DNA from: Maccoyibacter intestinihominis
GTDB taxonomy: Bacteria; Bacillota; Clostridia; Lachnospirales; Lachnospiraceae
Reading direction: 5' to 3'
DNA: 64,000 nt
Assembly: GCF_040096355.1 (NCBI RefSeq)
Contig: NZ_JBBMEX010000004.1
Coordinates: 62,001 to 126,000 of the forward strand
In this document: one piece after another, positions 26,262-35,597 of the stretch
How the letters are laid out: every line of letters begins with the position of its first letter
Position numbering within the stretch: position 1 is the stretch's first letter
The notes under the pieces: model-generated
What the model was told of the DNA's origin: nothing
Databases searched by the model: none
The model's input: the letters and a program-made list of their open reading frames with translations, nothing else
Program-made: the position numbers and the translations under genes

Positions 26262-27251
26262 CTAAAGTAATATAATAAGTACCATAAAAAACAGACACCC
26301 TGTTTCTCCAAGCCATGCCGTTAAATACATCAGACGGTTTGCCCGCCGGATGTCTTCGTATTCCACCGGACGGGTATCATCCCCGATATGTGGCTTTTTT
26401 ACCACTTTTCCAAAATATACGGCATCGCCTGCTAACTGTATCCCCAATGCTCCTGCACAAACCGACTCTGTCTGGGCAGAATTTGGACTGGCATGGTTTC
26501 TTCGGTCTCTTTTATAGATCCGATAAGCTCCTTTTCCACTAAAATCACTGCCGCCAAGATATGCCGCTGCTATCATCAGATAGGCACTGATCCTCGATGG
26601 AAGATAGTTGCATACATCATCTGACTTTGCCGCTGTCCTTCCAAAATTCAGATATTTTTCATTTTTATATCCGATCATGGAATCCATCGTATTGACTGCC
26701 TTATATAAAAATCCAAGAACCGGTCCGCCAAGCGCTGTATACAGCATAGGTGCAATGACACCGTCCGAGGTGTTCTCTGCCACCGTCTCTATCGCCGCCT
26801 TTGCCACTCCGGTTCCATCCAAAACCGCCGTGTCTCTTCCAACGATCATTGCTACCGCTTTTCTTGCCTCTTCGATTCCTTCTTTTGTCAGGCTTTGATA
26901 GACCTTCATGCTCTCTACCTTTAAGCATTTTACCGCTAAGATCTGATAGGTCATGATCGTCTCTACTGCTACGCCAAGATACGGATGCAGCAGATAAGCT
27001 CCAATAACAAGAAATGCTGTCACTGCGAAGGTCACAGACAACACGATAAAAACCAGCAGTGTTCCTCTTCTTCGCTCGCTTTTCTCCTGCTCTTTATGCT
27101 CCTTGCCTTTTGTTTCTTTTGATAAAAATCTCTTTTCCAACACTACGATCAGATTTCCGATCAGACGGATCGGATGCGGCAGCCAATAAGGGTCACCTAA
27201 GATCAGATCTAACAAAAATCCCAAAAAGAATGCAATACTATGGTATAACAC
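26262..27251 (-). CDS. cbiB: Adenosylcobinamide-phosphate synthase
   Basis: CbiB is a membrane enzyme that joins aminopropanol phosphate to adenosylcobyric acid. The 329-residue protein has several hydrophobic segments. The diagnostic motifs are LDLILGDPYWLPHPIRLIG, MIVGRDT, ETVAENTSDGVIAPMLYTALGGPVLGFLYKAVNTMDSMIG (in shorter blocks) and AGALGIQLAGDAVYFGK. It starts with GTG inside the end of cobC and lies immediately upstream of cobD, whose product it uses. Confidence 0.95.
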   Translation of the reverse strand: MLYHSIAFFLGFLLDLILGDPYWLPHPIRLIGNLIVVLEKRFLSKETKGKEHKEQEKSERRRGTLLVFIVLSVTFAVTAFLVIGAYLLHPYLGVAVETIMTYQILAVKCLKVESMKVYQSLTKEGIEEARKAVAMIVGRDTAVLDGTGVAKAAIETVAENTSDGVIAPMLYTALGGPVLGFLYKAVNTMDSMIGYKNEKYLNFGRTAAKSDDVCNYLPSRISAYLMIAAAYLGGSDFSGKGAYRIYKRDRRNHASPNSAQTESVCAGALGIQLAGDAVYFGKVVKKPHIGDDTRPVEYEDIRRANRLMYLTAWLGETGCLFFMVLIILL

Positions 27252-27903
27252 GTTCTGATTCCCCCATGATGTTTTCTACCCCCTGCAATTTCGGCTGTTT
27301 CCGGGTTCCGCTTAAAAGGCAGCGGTATCCGTCTCCGTTTTTTACCTGATGATCAAAATAATCTCCTCCGTAAAAACTGCTCAGGATTGCCATAATGGTT
27401 CCTCCATGCACTACCGCTCCTGCTGTGATCTTTGAAGCCGGCTGTTTTTCGTCCATTTTCTGAAGCCTTCCTTTAATTCCGATTAACATCCGGTAAAATC
27501 CCTGCTCGCAGCGCTTTATAAAGGCCTCCCTGCTCTCTCCTCCCGGAAATGGCAGGGTGCCATTGCTGTCGATCCATGCCTGATAATTTGGATTTTTCTG
27601 CAATTCAATATAATTCTTTCCTTCAAATTCTCCAAAATCCATTTCTCTCCACTCCGGTATGTATATTGGCGTATGGTTTGGATAGAGGATTTCTGCGGTT
27701 TCGGTGCAGCGCTTCATCGGACTGCAAAACAGAATATCCGTCTTTGGATAAGTTCCGTTTTTCTGCAATGCCTGCAGCTTGCAGATCCCATTCCTGCTCA
27801 AAGATGTATCTGTGTTCCCAAGATATCGGTGCTGCTCATTTTCGATTGTCATTCCATGACGCAAAAATATAATTTCTATTTGATTTTTTGACCAATCCCA
27901 CAT
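27238..27903 (-). CDS. cobC: Histidine phosphatase, likely alpha-ribazole-5'-phosphate phosphatase
   Basis: This is a phosphoglycerate-mutase-fold phosphatase. The 221-residue protein has the RHG catalytic motif (IFLRHGMTIENE), the FCSPMKRCTETAEIL segment, the EMDFGEFEGK acid loop and VVHGGTIMAIL with the second histidine. The cobalamin position supports CobC, which dephosphorylates the lower-ligand nucleotide or cobalamin phosphate. The general family includes many phosphatases, so the specific substrate is inferred from context. It overlaps both neighbours by 14 and 28 bases. Confidence 0.85.
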   Translation of the reverse strand: MWDWSKNQIEIIFLRHGMTIENEQHRYLGNTDTSLSRNGICKLQALQKNGTYPKTDILFCSPMKRCTETAEILYPNHTPIYIPEWREMDFGEFEGKNYIELQKNPNYQAWIDSNGTLPFPGGESREAFIKRCEQGFYRMLIGIKGRLQKMDEKQPASKITAGAVVHGGTIMAILSSFYGGDYFDHQVKNGDGYRCLLSGTRKQPKLQGVENIMGESERVIP

Positions 27904-28280
27904 ATGACGCGTATCACCTCTTCTGCTTCTTTTGCTAGTTCTATTAAGATCCTGCCTGTCTGCTCACGATATTCTCTCTCGAATGCATCCATGGGAACAA
28001 TTCCATTTCCAATCTCATCACTGATCAGAATACAGTCAGGATATTTTGTGATAAAATCCAGGATGCTCTCTTTTGGGTTCTCTCCCCGCTGCATTGAGGT
28101 TTTGATGAACGTATGAAGATGATTTATGATGACTATTGTATTTGTTGAATCTGCCTCTTCTGTATCGGATTTTATATCATCTAATAATGTTCCGTCACAA
28201 ATTCGATATTCTTTCTCTCCAATTTTTCTCAAAGTATAATTTAATTTTCCTTGTGAATATCCACCAATAATAAGTTTCAC
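27876..28280 (-). CDS. Truncated CobU-like protein
   Basis: This 134-residue protein resembles adenosylcobinamide kinase/guanylyltransferase but is shorter than the 182-residue CobU encoded nearby. It keeps a P-loop-like start (IIGGYSQGKLN, with Leu in place of the usual Ser/Thr) and a C-terminal DEIGNGIVPMDAFEREYREQ block, followed by ICGIGQKIK, which matches the CobU end. It lacks the HQRLR segment that holds the guanylylated histidine in CobU. It starts with GTG after GAGGG. It may be a non-catalytic paralogue or a specialised enzyme; an intact reading frame argues against simple decay. Confidence 0.72.
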   Translation of the reverse strand: MKLIIGGYSQGKLNYTLRKIGEKEYRICDGTLLDDIKSDTEEADSTNTIVIINHLHTFIKTSMQRGENPKESILDFITKYPDCILISDEIGNGIVPMDAFEREYREQTGRILIELAKEAEEVIRVICGIGQKIK

Positions 28281-28353
28281 TTTCTATTCCCTCGTATTTC
28301 GTTATCATGTTCTCTGTGTTTTTATCTGATATTTGAGTATGCTCTTTCGGATT

Positions 28354-29136
28354 TTAAATATTAATTCCTGATTTAAGAAGTACATTCGCAACGTTTGTCA
28401 TCACTACAATAGCACCTTCGCATAACAACAGGAAATATCCTGCGGTATCTCCCGTAATCCCCCCAAGTTCCTTCTTAGTACGGTATTTATAATAGCCAAA
28501 GACTGCAAAAGCTGTAATAACCGCCACACTTCCTGCAAAAAGTGACCTCCACAACATAAAACCGATGCACAAGGCTCCCTGCACAGACAGTGCTGCTTTT
28601 ACAATGACCGCATCCGCGTGGTCCTGAAACAGATAGAGCATTCCCTCTTTTTTCGCGGATGGGAACGATACGACTCCAATCCCACTTAACACCCTCGCCA
28701 GTACAAATCCTGCGCATACAACCTGTAATATATTTTTATCCGTAATCTCTGAAAATGCCCCCATATAGATCAATCCATACACCGCTAACATGATCACGGC
28801 AAATGCCCCGATATGGGAATCCTTTAAAATCTCTAATTTCCGCTCTTTCGGTTGGTAGGAATGAAATGCATCCATTGTATCCATAAAACCATCCACATGG
28901 AATCCACCAGTCAAAAGCAGGGGGATTGCTGTGCCGATAAACACATAACACAGATTTCTGATCCCGAACCGGTCGCAAAGCAGCCGCCAGAAATAGAGAC
29001 AGAGCCCTATCACAATACCAATCCATGGAAAAAAGCAGAGTACATGCTTCATATCTTCTTCCTTCCACTCAAACTGTGGCATGGGAATTTTTGAATACAT
29101 CGAAAATGCGATGATGATTGACTTTAAAATATGCAT
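28354..29136 (-). CDS. cobS: Adenosylcobinamide-GDP ribazoletransferase
   Basis: CobS is the membrane enzyme that joins adenosylcobinamide-GDP and alpha-ribazole (phosphate), the last assembly step. The 260-residue protein has six or more membrane helices. The start SMYSKIPMP and the acidic motif GGFHVDGFMDTMDAFHS, with ILKDSHIGAFAV after it, are family signatures. The Asp residues correspond to the metal-binding site. AGGGAGG precedes the ATG. The gap of 73 bases downstream to the CobU-like gene holds no recognisable element. Confidence 0.94.
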   Translation of the reverse strand: MHILKSIIIAFSMYSKIPMPQFEWKEEDMKHVLCFFPWIGIVIGLCLYFWRLLCDRFGIRNLCYVFIGTAIPLLLTGGFHVDGFMDTMDAFHSYQPKERKLEILKDSHIGAFAVIMLAVYGLIYMGAFSEITDKNILQVVCAGFVLARVLSGIGVVSFPSAKKEGMLYLFQDHADAVIVKAALSVQGALCIGFMLWRSLFAGSVAVITAFAVFGYYKYRTKKELGGITGDTAGYFLLLCEGAIVVMTNVANVLLKSGINI

Positions 29137-29137
29137 G

Positions 29138-29686
29138 TTACTTTCCTCCCTTTATCACAAGTGGGATTCCCACGACTACTTCTATCACTTCATCTGCCAT
29201 GTCCGCTAACTTTTCATTAATGCTTCCGATCGCCCGAAGGTATTCCATCGTACCCTCTTCATAAGCAATCCCGTCTTCAAATACATTATTGGTTACGATC
29301 ACCAGATGTCCTGCCTTTTGTTTCAGGCTCTGGATCCCTTCTACCACAGAATCCGTAACTTCCGTATAACTTCTTGTTTGTTTCTTAGTATCTTCACTCA
29401 AAAACATCTCATTGGCAGTCAGATTTGAGATACACTCTAATAAAACACTGCTCCCTGCCTTAATCTTTGGCAATGTCTTTTCGATTTCTATGGGCTGTTC
29501 GATCGTCAAAAAGCCTTTATTTTTTCGAAGTCTTTGATGCCTTGCGACCTTTTTCTTTCCTTCCTTGTCAAAAACCTGCATCGTTGCAAGATAATATTTA
29601 TTGCCCTTACCGGCAATTCTCCCAATATATTCCTCTGCATAGGCGGACTTACCGCTTCCGCTTCCTCCAATAATTAATACCATCAT
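29138..29686 (-). CDS. cobU: Adenosylcobinamide kinase / adenosylcobinamide-phosphate guanylyltransferase
   Basis: CobU phosphorylates adenosylcobinamide and then transfers GMP to it. The 182-residue protein has Walker A GGSGSGKSAYAE, YYLATMQ, the ARHQRLRKNKG segment carrying the guanylylated histidine, SSVLLECISNL, and a C-terminal ADEVIEVVVGIPLVIK. It overlaps the cobT stop by ATGA. One base separates it from cobS, which uses its product. Confidence 0.94.
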   Translation of the reverse strand: MMVLIIGGSGSGKSAYAEEYIGRIAGKGNKYYLATMQVFDKEGKKKVARHQRLRKNKGFLTIEQPIEIEKTLPKIKAGSSVLLECISNLTANEMFLSEDTKKQTRSYTEVTDSVVEGIQSLKQKAGHLVIVTNNVFEDGIAYEEGTMEYLRAIGSINEKLADMADEVIEVVVGIPLVIKGGK

Positions 29687-30783
29687 AACTTATCAAACCT
29701 CTGATACTGTTCTACCTGAATATCAAAAAAAGTCGTTTCTGCATGATAGACACGCAATGCCATATCTAAAAGCGGGAACATCATTACTGCTCCGGTTCCC
29801 TCCCCCAATGCCATGTGAGCATTCAAAACTGCCTCTTTTTCTAATGCCTTTAACAAAAACTTAGCCGCCGGTTCTTTGCCCTGATGTGACGTCAGCAAAT
29901 ATTCTTTCGTTCCCGGTGCGATTTTTTCTGCCGTCAAAGCTGCCACCAGACTGATGACACCGTCTAAGACAATCGGTATCCGATAAATCGCTCCTCCAAT
30001 GCAGAGACCTACAAGTCCGGCAATATCCAGACCACCTACCGTCTCTAAAATGGTAAATGCATCTTTTTCATACAAGTCATATTTCCGGATTGCCTGTCCG
30101 ATAACTTCCTGCTTATGCAACAGTCCTTTTTCACTGAGGCCTGCTCCTTTTCCTGTGACAAGCGGAACTTCACATTTTAAAAGTGCCGCTGCCATAGCAC
30201 TGCTGGTCGCTGTATTGCCAATCCCCATCTCTCCGGTTGCCAGTATCCGGTATCCTTCCTCTTTTAAGGTACGCACCAATTCCATTCCAACCGCCATGGC
30301 ACGAACAGTTTCCTCTTCCGTCATTGCCGGTTCTTTTAAAAAATTCCTTGTGCCACATCGGATTTTTTTATTTAAGACACCGTGAATCTCCTCCCGGTTC
30401 TGTATACCGATATCCACCGGTATGATATCGGCTCCTGCCACTTCCGCCATTTGACATACGCTCGAATGTCTGCCTGCTATGGATCTTGCAACTGCCGCTG
30501 TAACCTCCTGCCCGGACTGGCTGATGTTTTCCTCTACGATGCCATTGTCTGCACACAGGATCAGCACGGCTTTTTTAGAAATATCGATCTTTTCCTCTCC
30601 GGTAATTGCTCCGATCTGAGCAGTCAGCGTCTCAAAACTTCCAAGCCCGTCTATCGGTTTGGCGATCACATCCCAATTATGAAGTACCTGCTTTCGTACC
30701 TCTTCCATCGGTTTTGGGATGGAAATCTGCTCTAATTCTTCTTTTGTGTACTTATTCCAGATGGGCTTCTCTAAGCATTCCAT
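29683..30783 (-). CDS. cobT: Nicotinate-nucleotide--dimethylbenzimidazole phosphoribosyltransferase
   Basis: CobT activates the lower-ligand base by transferring phosphoribose from nicotinate mononucleotide. The 366-residue protein shows LDGLGSFETL-like (PIDGLGSFE), ILCADNGIVEENISQSG, TGEMGIGNTATSSAMAAALL and a C-terminal LGEGTGAVMMFPLLDMAL with the catalytic Glu. Its start overlaps cbiP by 32 bases and has GGAGG six bases upstream. No dimethylbenzimidazole synthesis gene is in the window, so the natural base may be scavenged or another benzimidazole or purine. Confidence 0.95.
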   Translation of the reverse strand: MECLEKPIWNKYTKEELEQISIPKPMEEVRKQVLHNWDVIAKPIDGLGSFETLTAQIGAITGEEKIDISKKAVLILCADNGIVEENISQSGQEVTAAVARSIAGRHSSVCQMAEVAGADIIPVDIGIQNREEIHGVLNKKIRCGTRNFLKEPAMTEEETVRAMAVGMELVRTLKEEGYRILATGEMGIGNTATSSAMAAALLKCEVPLVTGKGAGLSEKGLLHKQEVIGQAIRKYDLYEKDAFTILETVGGLDIAGLVGLCIGGAIYRIPIVLDGVISLVAALTAEKIAPGTKEYLLTSHQGKEPAAKFLLKALEKEAVLNAHMALGEGTGAVMMFPLLDMALRVYHAETTFFDIQVEQYQRFDKL

Positions 30784-32278
30784 AGATTTCCTCCATATTC
30801 AGATACTCCCTTAAGGTATCTGCCAACTGATCATACTGCCGCTCTTTAAAGGCGTGATAATCTTCTGACATTCCCTCTTTGATGGTAACTCCTTTTTTCT
30901 CGGCTAATGCCTGCACGATCTGATCTGCGATATTTCCGGTATCAAACAGTCCGTGGATATAGGAACCATAGACATTCGGATTCTTTCCGGTAACTACTAC
31001 CTCACACGCTGTCTGACCTGATTTTTTCTGTTCCGGCTCATATTCCAATTCTTTTTCTTTGCCCTCTTTTATCCAAGTAGTCTCTCCCATATGAATCTCA
31101 TATCCTTCAAATGCAGATGCAGAGATCGGATACAGGATTCCCGGTAGCATATTGATGTTTCCCTTTGTCTGACAGTGTTTCTTTTCTTTTTGGAGTACCG
31201 TCAGAACCGGCAGCAGCTCCATACCGCGGATATTTCCTCCCTCTTCCACTCCGGCAGGATCGCGTATTTCAAACCCTAACATCTGATAACCTCCACAAAT
31301 CCCAAAGACCGGAACTTCCTCTGACCGTTGTTTGATTGCTGCCTCTAAACCGTTTTGCCGCATCCATTTTAAATCTCCCATTGTATTTTTGCTTCCCGGT
31401 AAAAAAATCAGATCCGGATGCTGCAATTCTCTGACCGAAGTGACATAACGCACCGACACTCCCGGTATCTGCTCAAACACATGAAAATCCGTAAAATTAG
31501 AGATTCTCGGATAATGGATCACCGCAATGTCAATCAGTCCCACTTCTTTTTCTAAAAAGCGTTCACTCAGACTGTCCTCATCCTCTAATGACAATTCCAT
31601 ATAAGGAACCACTCCTGTCACCGGTACATTGCCCCGTTCCTCTAACATTTGGATTCCGGGTTCTAAGATCGATGCATCCCCGCGGAATTTGTTGATGATC
31701 AGTCCTTTCACACGTTCCCGCTCGCCGTCTGTTAATAACATCAATGTCCCTAGCAGCTGTGCAAAGACACCCCCTCTGTCAATATCCCCAACTAACAGTA
31801 CCGGAGCATCCACCATTTCTGCCAGTCCCATATTCACAATATCATTCTCTTTTAAGTTAATCTCCGCCGGACTTCCTGCACCTTCTATCACAATGATATC
31901 CACAAAGGATTCTAATTTATTAAATGCTCTTTTAATATCCGGTATCAGTTCCCGTTTATATGCAAAATAATCTCTTGCACTCATGTTTCCTAAAACTTCG
32001 CCGTTTACGATCACCTGTGAGCCGATATGGTTGGTGGGTTTTAATAAGATCGGGTTCATACAGACCATCGGAGAGATGCCTGCCGCCTCTGCCTGCATGA
32101 CCTGCGCCCTTCCCATCTCTAACCCTTCTTTTGTCACAAAGGAATTGAGTGCCATGTTCTGGGATTTAAAAGGAGCTACGCGGTAACCGTCCTGTTGAAA
32201 AATCCGGCACAAGCCTGCTACTAACAGACTCTTTCCCGCATTGGACATCGTTCCCTGTACCATGATTACTTTTGCCAT
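30752..32278 (-). CDS. cbiP: Cobyric acid synthase
   Basis: CbiP (CobQ) amidates side chains b, d, e and g of adenosylcobyrinic acid a,c-diamide. The 508-residue protein has an N-terminal dethiobiotin-synthetase-like ATPase domain (VQGTMSNAGKSLLVAGLCR, PFKSQNMALNS, IVIEGAGSPAEINL). The C-terminal glutamine amidotransferase domain has FLPGSKNTMGDL, the nucleophile in VFGICGGYQML and GSYIHGLFD. It lies directly downstream of the Btu transporter genes in the operon. Confidence 0.95.
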   Translation of the reverse strand: MAKVIMVQGTMSNAGKSLLVAGLCRIFQQDGYRVAPFKSQNMALNSFVTKEGLEMGRAQVMQAEAAGISPMVCMNPILLKPTNHIGSQVIVNGEVLGNMSARDYFAYKRELIPDIKRAFNKLESFVDIIVIEGAGSPAEINLKENDIVNMGLAEMVDAPVLLVGDIDRGGVFAQLLGTLMLLTDGERERVKGLIINKFRGDASILEPGIQMLEERGNVPVTGVVPYMELSLEDEDSLSERFLEKEVGLIDIAVIHYPRISNFTDFHVFEQIPGVSVRYVTSVRELQHPDLIFLPGSKNTMGDLKWMRQNGLEAAIKQRSEEVPVFGICGGYQMLGFEIRDPAGVEEGGNIRGMELLPVLTVLQKEKKHCQTKGNINMLPGILYPISASAFEGYEIHMGETTWIKEGKEKELEYEPEQKKSGQTACEVVVTGKNPNVYGSYIHGLFDTGNIADQIVQALAEKKGVTIKEGMSEDYHAFKERQYDQLADTLREYLNMEEIYGMLREAHLE

Positions 32279-32297
32279 CTTTTTCTGCCTTTCTGCT

Positions 32298-33404
32298 CTA
32301 TCTTCCTGTTTCTATCTGCTTTTTACAGCTTTTCGCATAATCGAATAATTCCTGATTCTCACGCTCTAATGTTCCGAAATGTTCTCTACAGCAGATCACA
32401 CGTTCACAGGCATTGATACATCGTTTTGCCTCTGTAAGTGCCGCCTCTGTAATCGGTTCAAATGCTGCCGTCCCGATCACCTTTGCCGCTAAAGCCTTTG
32501 CGACCGGATAATCCAGATCATTTTGAAATAAAATCCCTGTTGCAAAAGGAATCCCTTCCCGTTGCAGTCTGCGATAAGTATTCCGCCCACTTCCGTTGCC
32601 TGCGATCACAAACACCTCAGGTTTTCCTTTGACCGATTCTAATTCCATACTTTCGCTCCGCTCATCAAAGCTGCCTGTTTCGATAGAAAATAATTTTTCG
32701 ATATATCCCTCTTTAAAAATCTCCTGTGGAGTTCCAAAACGTTCCACACAGCTTCCATTGACACAGAGGATCTTATCTGAGACTTTTGCCGCCAGTTCTA
32801 ACTCATGCAAAGACATCACCACTGTGAGTTCCTTTTTCTTTCGCATTTCCTGCAGGATAGACAAAAAATCTAATTTATATTTAATATCTAAATAGGAAGT
32901 TGGTTCATCTAAGATAATGATCTCCGGCTCCTGGCAGATAGCACGGGCAAGCATCACCCTCTGCCTCTGTCCGTCGCTGATCTTTGAAAAATCTTTATTT
33001 TTTAAGGATGTCACATGAACCGGTTCCATAGCTTCTGCCACTGCCTGTCTGTCTGTATCAGAAAGAATCCCGAACTTTCCGGTATAGGGATATCTTCCGG
33101 TCGCCACCACTTCCTCACAGGTCATCATCTCGGTACGCAATTTTTCGGTTAAAACGACTGCCATATTCTGCGACAGTTCATTTCCGGACATCTGCCCGAT
33201 ATCCTGCTCTCCTAAATAGACCGTACCGCCCAATAATGCAAGCTGTTTTGTGATACTCTTTAGGATGGTCGATTTTCCTGCCCCGTTTGGCCCTATCAGT
33301 GTCAGAATCTCTCCTTTTTCCAAACAGATCTCTATATTTTCGATCAGTGGCTGTTTGCCATATCCGACTCTCAGTTTTTCTGCTTTAAAATAATACTTTT
33401 TCAC
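32298..33404 (-). CDS. btuD: Corrinoid/iron-type ABC transporter ATP-binding protein with C-terminal extension
   Basis: This is the ATPase of a FecCD/BtuCD-type importer. Residues 1-250 form the ATPase: Walker A GPNGAGKST, an atypical signature ISDGQRQRVMLARAI (Asp where Gly is usual), Walker B IIILDEPTSYLD and an H-loop LHE. Residues 258-368 are an extra domain that begins PEVFVIAGNGSGRNTYRRL and contains two or three cysteines (CINACERVICC). I do not recognise that extension. The start is GTG overlapping the btuC stop (GTGA). Cobalamin context and riboswitch control favour corrinoid uptake over ferric siderophores. Confidence 0.85.
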   Translation of the reverse strand: MKKYYFKAEKLRVGYGKQPLIENIEICLEKGEILTLIGPNGAGKSTILKSITKQLALLGGTVYLGEQDIGQMSGNELSQNMAVVLTEKLRTEMMTCEEVVATGRYPYTGKFGILSDTDRQAVAEAMEPVHVTSLKNKDFSKISDGQRQRVMLARAICQEPEIIILDEPTSYLDIKYKLDFLSILQEMRKKKELTVVMSLHELELAAKVSDKILCVNGSCVERFGTPQEIFKEGYIEKLFSIETGSFDERSESMELESVKGKPEVFVIAGNGSGRNTYRRLQREGIPFATGILFQNDLDYPVAKALAAKVIGTAAFEPITEAALTEAKRCINACERVICCREHFGTLERENQELFDYAKSCKKQIETGR

Positions 33405-34420
33405 GCCATCTTCTCCTTGTTACGTCTTACCATGATCCACAGTACAACCGGCGCACCAAAGATTGCCGTGACGGTACTGATACTCAGTTCCGTCGGTGCA
33501 AACATCGTCCTTGCTAACAGATCACAAAACAGACAGAATACACTGCCCCCTAAAAAACAGGCAGGTATCATCCAGATTGGTTTTGCCGTACCTAAAAGGC
33601 TCTTTACTAAATGCGGTGCTGCAATTCCGACAAAGGAGATTGGTCCTGCAAAAGCTACGATACAGGCGGATAGAATACTCGATAACAGAACCATGGCTAT
33701 GCGAAGCAGCCGGATATCCACACCTAAATTTCTTGCATAGACTTCCCCTAACTGATAGGCACTCAATGGTTTTGCCATCAAAAACACCAGAAAAAAAGTC
33801 ACAGCCACCACACCGGTCATAACCGCTACATTTTCCCATGTCATTCCCGAAAAACTTCCCCTCGACCAGTTGTGCAGATTGACGATCTCTGCATCACTTG
33901 CAAAGGTTACCACCAGTTCCGTAATGGCAGAGCAGATATATCCGATCATCACTCCGCTTACCACCAGCATAGACATGTTATGGACTCTGCGTGACATTAA
34001 AAGCACAAATCCCATAGAGATCATTGCCCCGACAAATGCTGCTGCGATCAATGCCCAGGAAGTGATCTTTACTGCCTGTCCCATCAGAAATACCATGACG
34101 AGTGCCACCACCATTTTTGCACCGGAAGAGATTCCTAACACAAACGGTCCTGCGATCGGATTGTGAAAAAAAGTCTGCAACAGATACCCTGCAAGTGCCA
34201 AAGCACCACCTAAGATCATAGCAGCTAAAGTTCTTGGCATTCGGATGTCCCAAAGGATCCTGGAATTTTCAATTTTTTTTCCCCGGATGGATGCAAAAAT
34301 ATCTGCTAGCGGGATTCTGACGGTTCCAACACAGATATTCCACCCCACCAATGCCACAACACTAACCCCTAACAGGAAAAGCACTATGATATATCTGACT
34401 TTTTTACTCTGCTGCATCAT
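33401..34420 (-). CDS. btuC: Corrinoid/iron-type ABC transporter permease
   Basis: This is a FecCD-family permease of 339 residues with about ten membrane helices. It shows the family patterns RMPRTLAAMILGGALALAGY, GPFVLGISSGAKM and AFAGPISFVGIAAPHLVK, with the last forming the ATPase coupling region. It follows the binding lipoprotein gene by 16 bases and has GGAG before two successive ATGs. With btuF and btuD it makes one importer. The substrate, probably cobinamide or cobalamin, is inferred from the operon. Confidence 0.88.
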   Translation of the reverse strand: MMQQSKKVRYIIVLFLLGVSVVALVGWNICVGTVRIPLADIFASIRGKKIENSRILWDIRMPRTLAAMILGGALALAGYLLQTFFHNPIAGPFVLGISSGAKMVVALVMVFLMGQAVKITSWALIAAAFVGAMISMGFVLLMSRRVHNMSMLVVSGVMIGYICSAITELVVTFASDAEIVNLHNWSRGSFSGMTWENVAVMTGVVAVTFFLVFLMAKPLSAYQLGEVYARNLGVDIRLLRIAMVLLSSILSACIVAFAGPISFVGIAAPHLVKSLLGTAKPIWMIPACFLGGSVFCLFCDLLARTMFAPTELSISTVTAIFGAPVVLWIMVRRNKEKMA

Positions 34421-34436
34421 ATAACTCCTCTATTTT

Positions 34437-35585
34437 CTATTTCAACTGAAAAAGATATTTCATCTTCTGTTCGTTTTCTCCTAAAAGCATGGAATGGATG
34501 TCCTGCATCAGATATCCCATCGACATGGACTGCTGATACATATCATTGGTGGTACACCATACATCTCCATTCTTTACCGCCTTAAAATCCTTTAAAACCT
34601 CACATTTGTCCAACAATTCTTCGATGGAAGATACTCCACCGTCTATGGTGCTGTTATAGATCAGATAATCTGCATCTTTCGCACCCTGATAAAAATCTTC
34701 GATCTGCATATTCACGGTCGAACGTGCCACTTCCTCATCGCCCAGATCTTCAAAGATATATTTTCCTCCTGCAAGTTCGATCATCTTTGGAATATAATCC
34801 GAGCTCTGCCGCACCTGTACTAATCCGTTTGAAGTGATATAGAAAAATGCTACGGTCTTATCCGTTTTTTCATCGGCTGTTACTTTCTTTAAAATATTCT
34901 TTTGTTTTTCAAAGATTTTTTCTGCCTCTTTTTCTTTTCCAAGCAATGTCCCGAAAAATCTGACCCATTCCACTCTGCCTAACGGATGTTTTTCATAGCT
35001 TGAATATTCGATCATGACCGGAATGCCAAAATCTTCTAACATTTCTCTGACCTCCGGTGTATGGGAGATCATCATATTCTCGATCGCAAGCGTACATTTT
35101 TGTGATACGATCTGTTCATAATCCGGTTTGCTGTATTTTCCGGCATATGAAATATCCCCTCTTGCCATCGCTTTTTTTGCTCCCTCAATATACCAGTCCT
35201 CTTCTTTTTGCGAAGAAAAACGGATGCTGTCTAACGCATCAAGGTGGTCAAAAATATCCATGACAGAGGATGATACTAAATAGAGATTTTGGACCGGCTG
35301 CTGCATCACAATGATACCTTTTTCTAAATCTTTCGGTGCCTCTTTTCCCTCCGGTATGACTAAGATCTTTGTACCATCGGAAGTGGCAAGCAGCCGGTAA
35401 CCGTCTTTGTAGTAATCTACGGAAAACTGTTTGGCATATTCTAACTCCATGCTGCTTTCGTATACCAGTTCGTCACTGATCCGGTCTTTCGCAGAATCGG
35501 AAGAAGGACTGCTACAGCCGCACAGCCCTAACAGTCCTGCTAAAAATAAACAGCATATTGCAATTACTTTTTTTCTTCCTTTCAT
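34437..35585 (-). CDS. btuF: Periplasmic-binding-type lipoprotein for corrinoid/iron uptake
   Basis: This is the extracellular receptor of the Btu-like importer. It has a lipoprotein signal (AICCLFLAGLLGLCGC, lipobox LCGC) and a type III binding-protein fold. The mature chain carries RISDELVYESSMELEYAKQF, SSSVMDIFDHLDALDSIRFS, and ALTIAIENM-like and AEKIFEKQKNILKKV helices typical of BtuF/FepB relatives. The 382-residue length is normal. It is encoded between a NEAT-like lipoprotein and btuC. Ligand specificity cannot be read from the residues. Confidence 0.85.
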   Translation of the reverse strand: MKGRKKVIAICCLFLAGLLGLCGCSSPSSDSAKDRISDELVYESSMELEYAKQFSVDYYKDGYRLLATSDGTKILVIPEGKEAPKDLEKGIIVMQQPVQNLYLVSSSVMDIFDHLDALDSIRFSSQKEEDWYIEGAKKAMARGDISYAGKYSKPDYEQIVSQKCTLAIENMMISHTPEVREMLEDFGIPVMIEYSSYEKHPLGRVEWVRFFGTLLGKEKEAEKIFEKQKNILKKVTADEKTDKTVAFFYITSNGLVQVRQSSDYIPKMIELAGGKYIFEDLGDEEVARSTVNMQIEDFYQGAKDADYLIYNSTIDGGVSSIEELLDKCEVLKDFKAVKNGDVWCTTNDMYQQSMSMGYLMQDIHSMLLGENEQKMKYLFQLK

Positions 35586-35597
35586 ATTCTCATCCTC

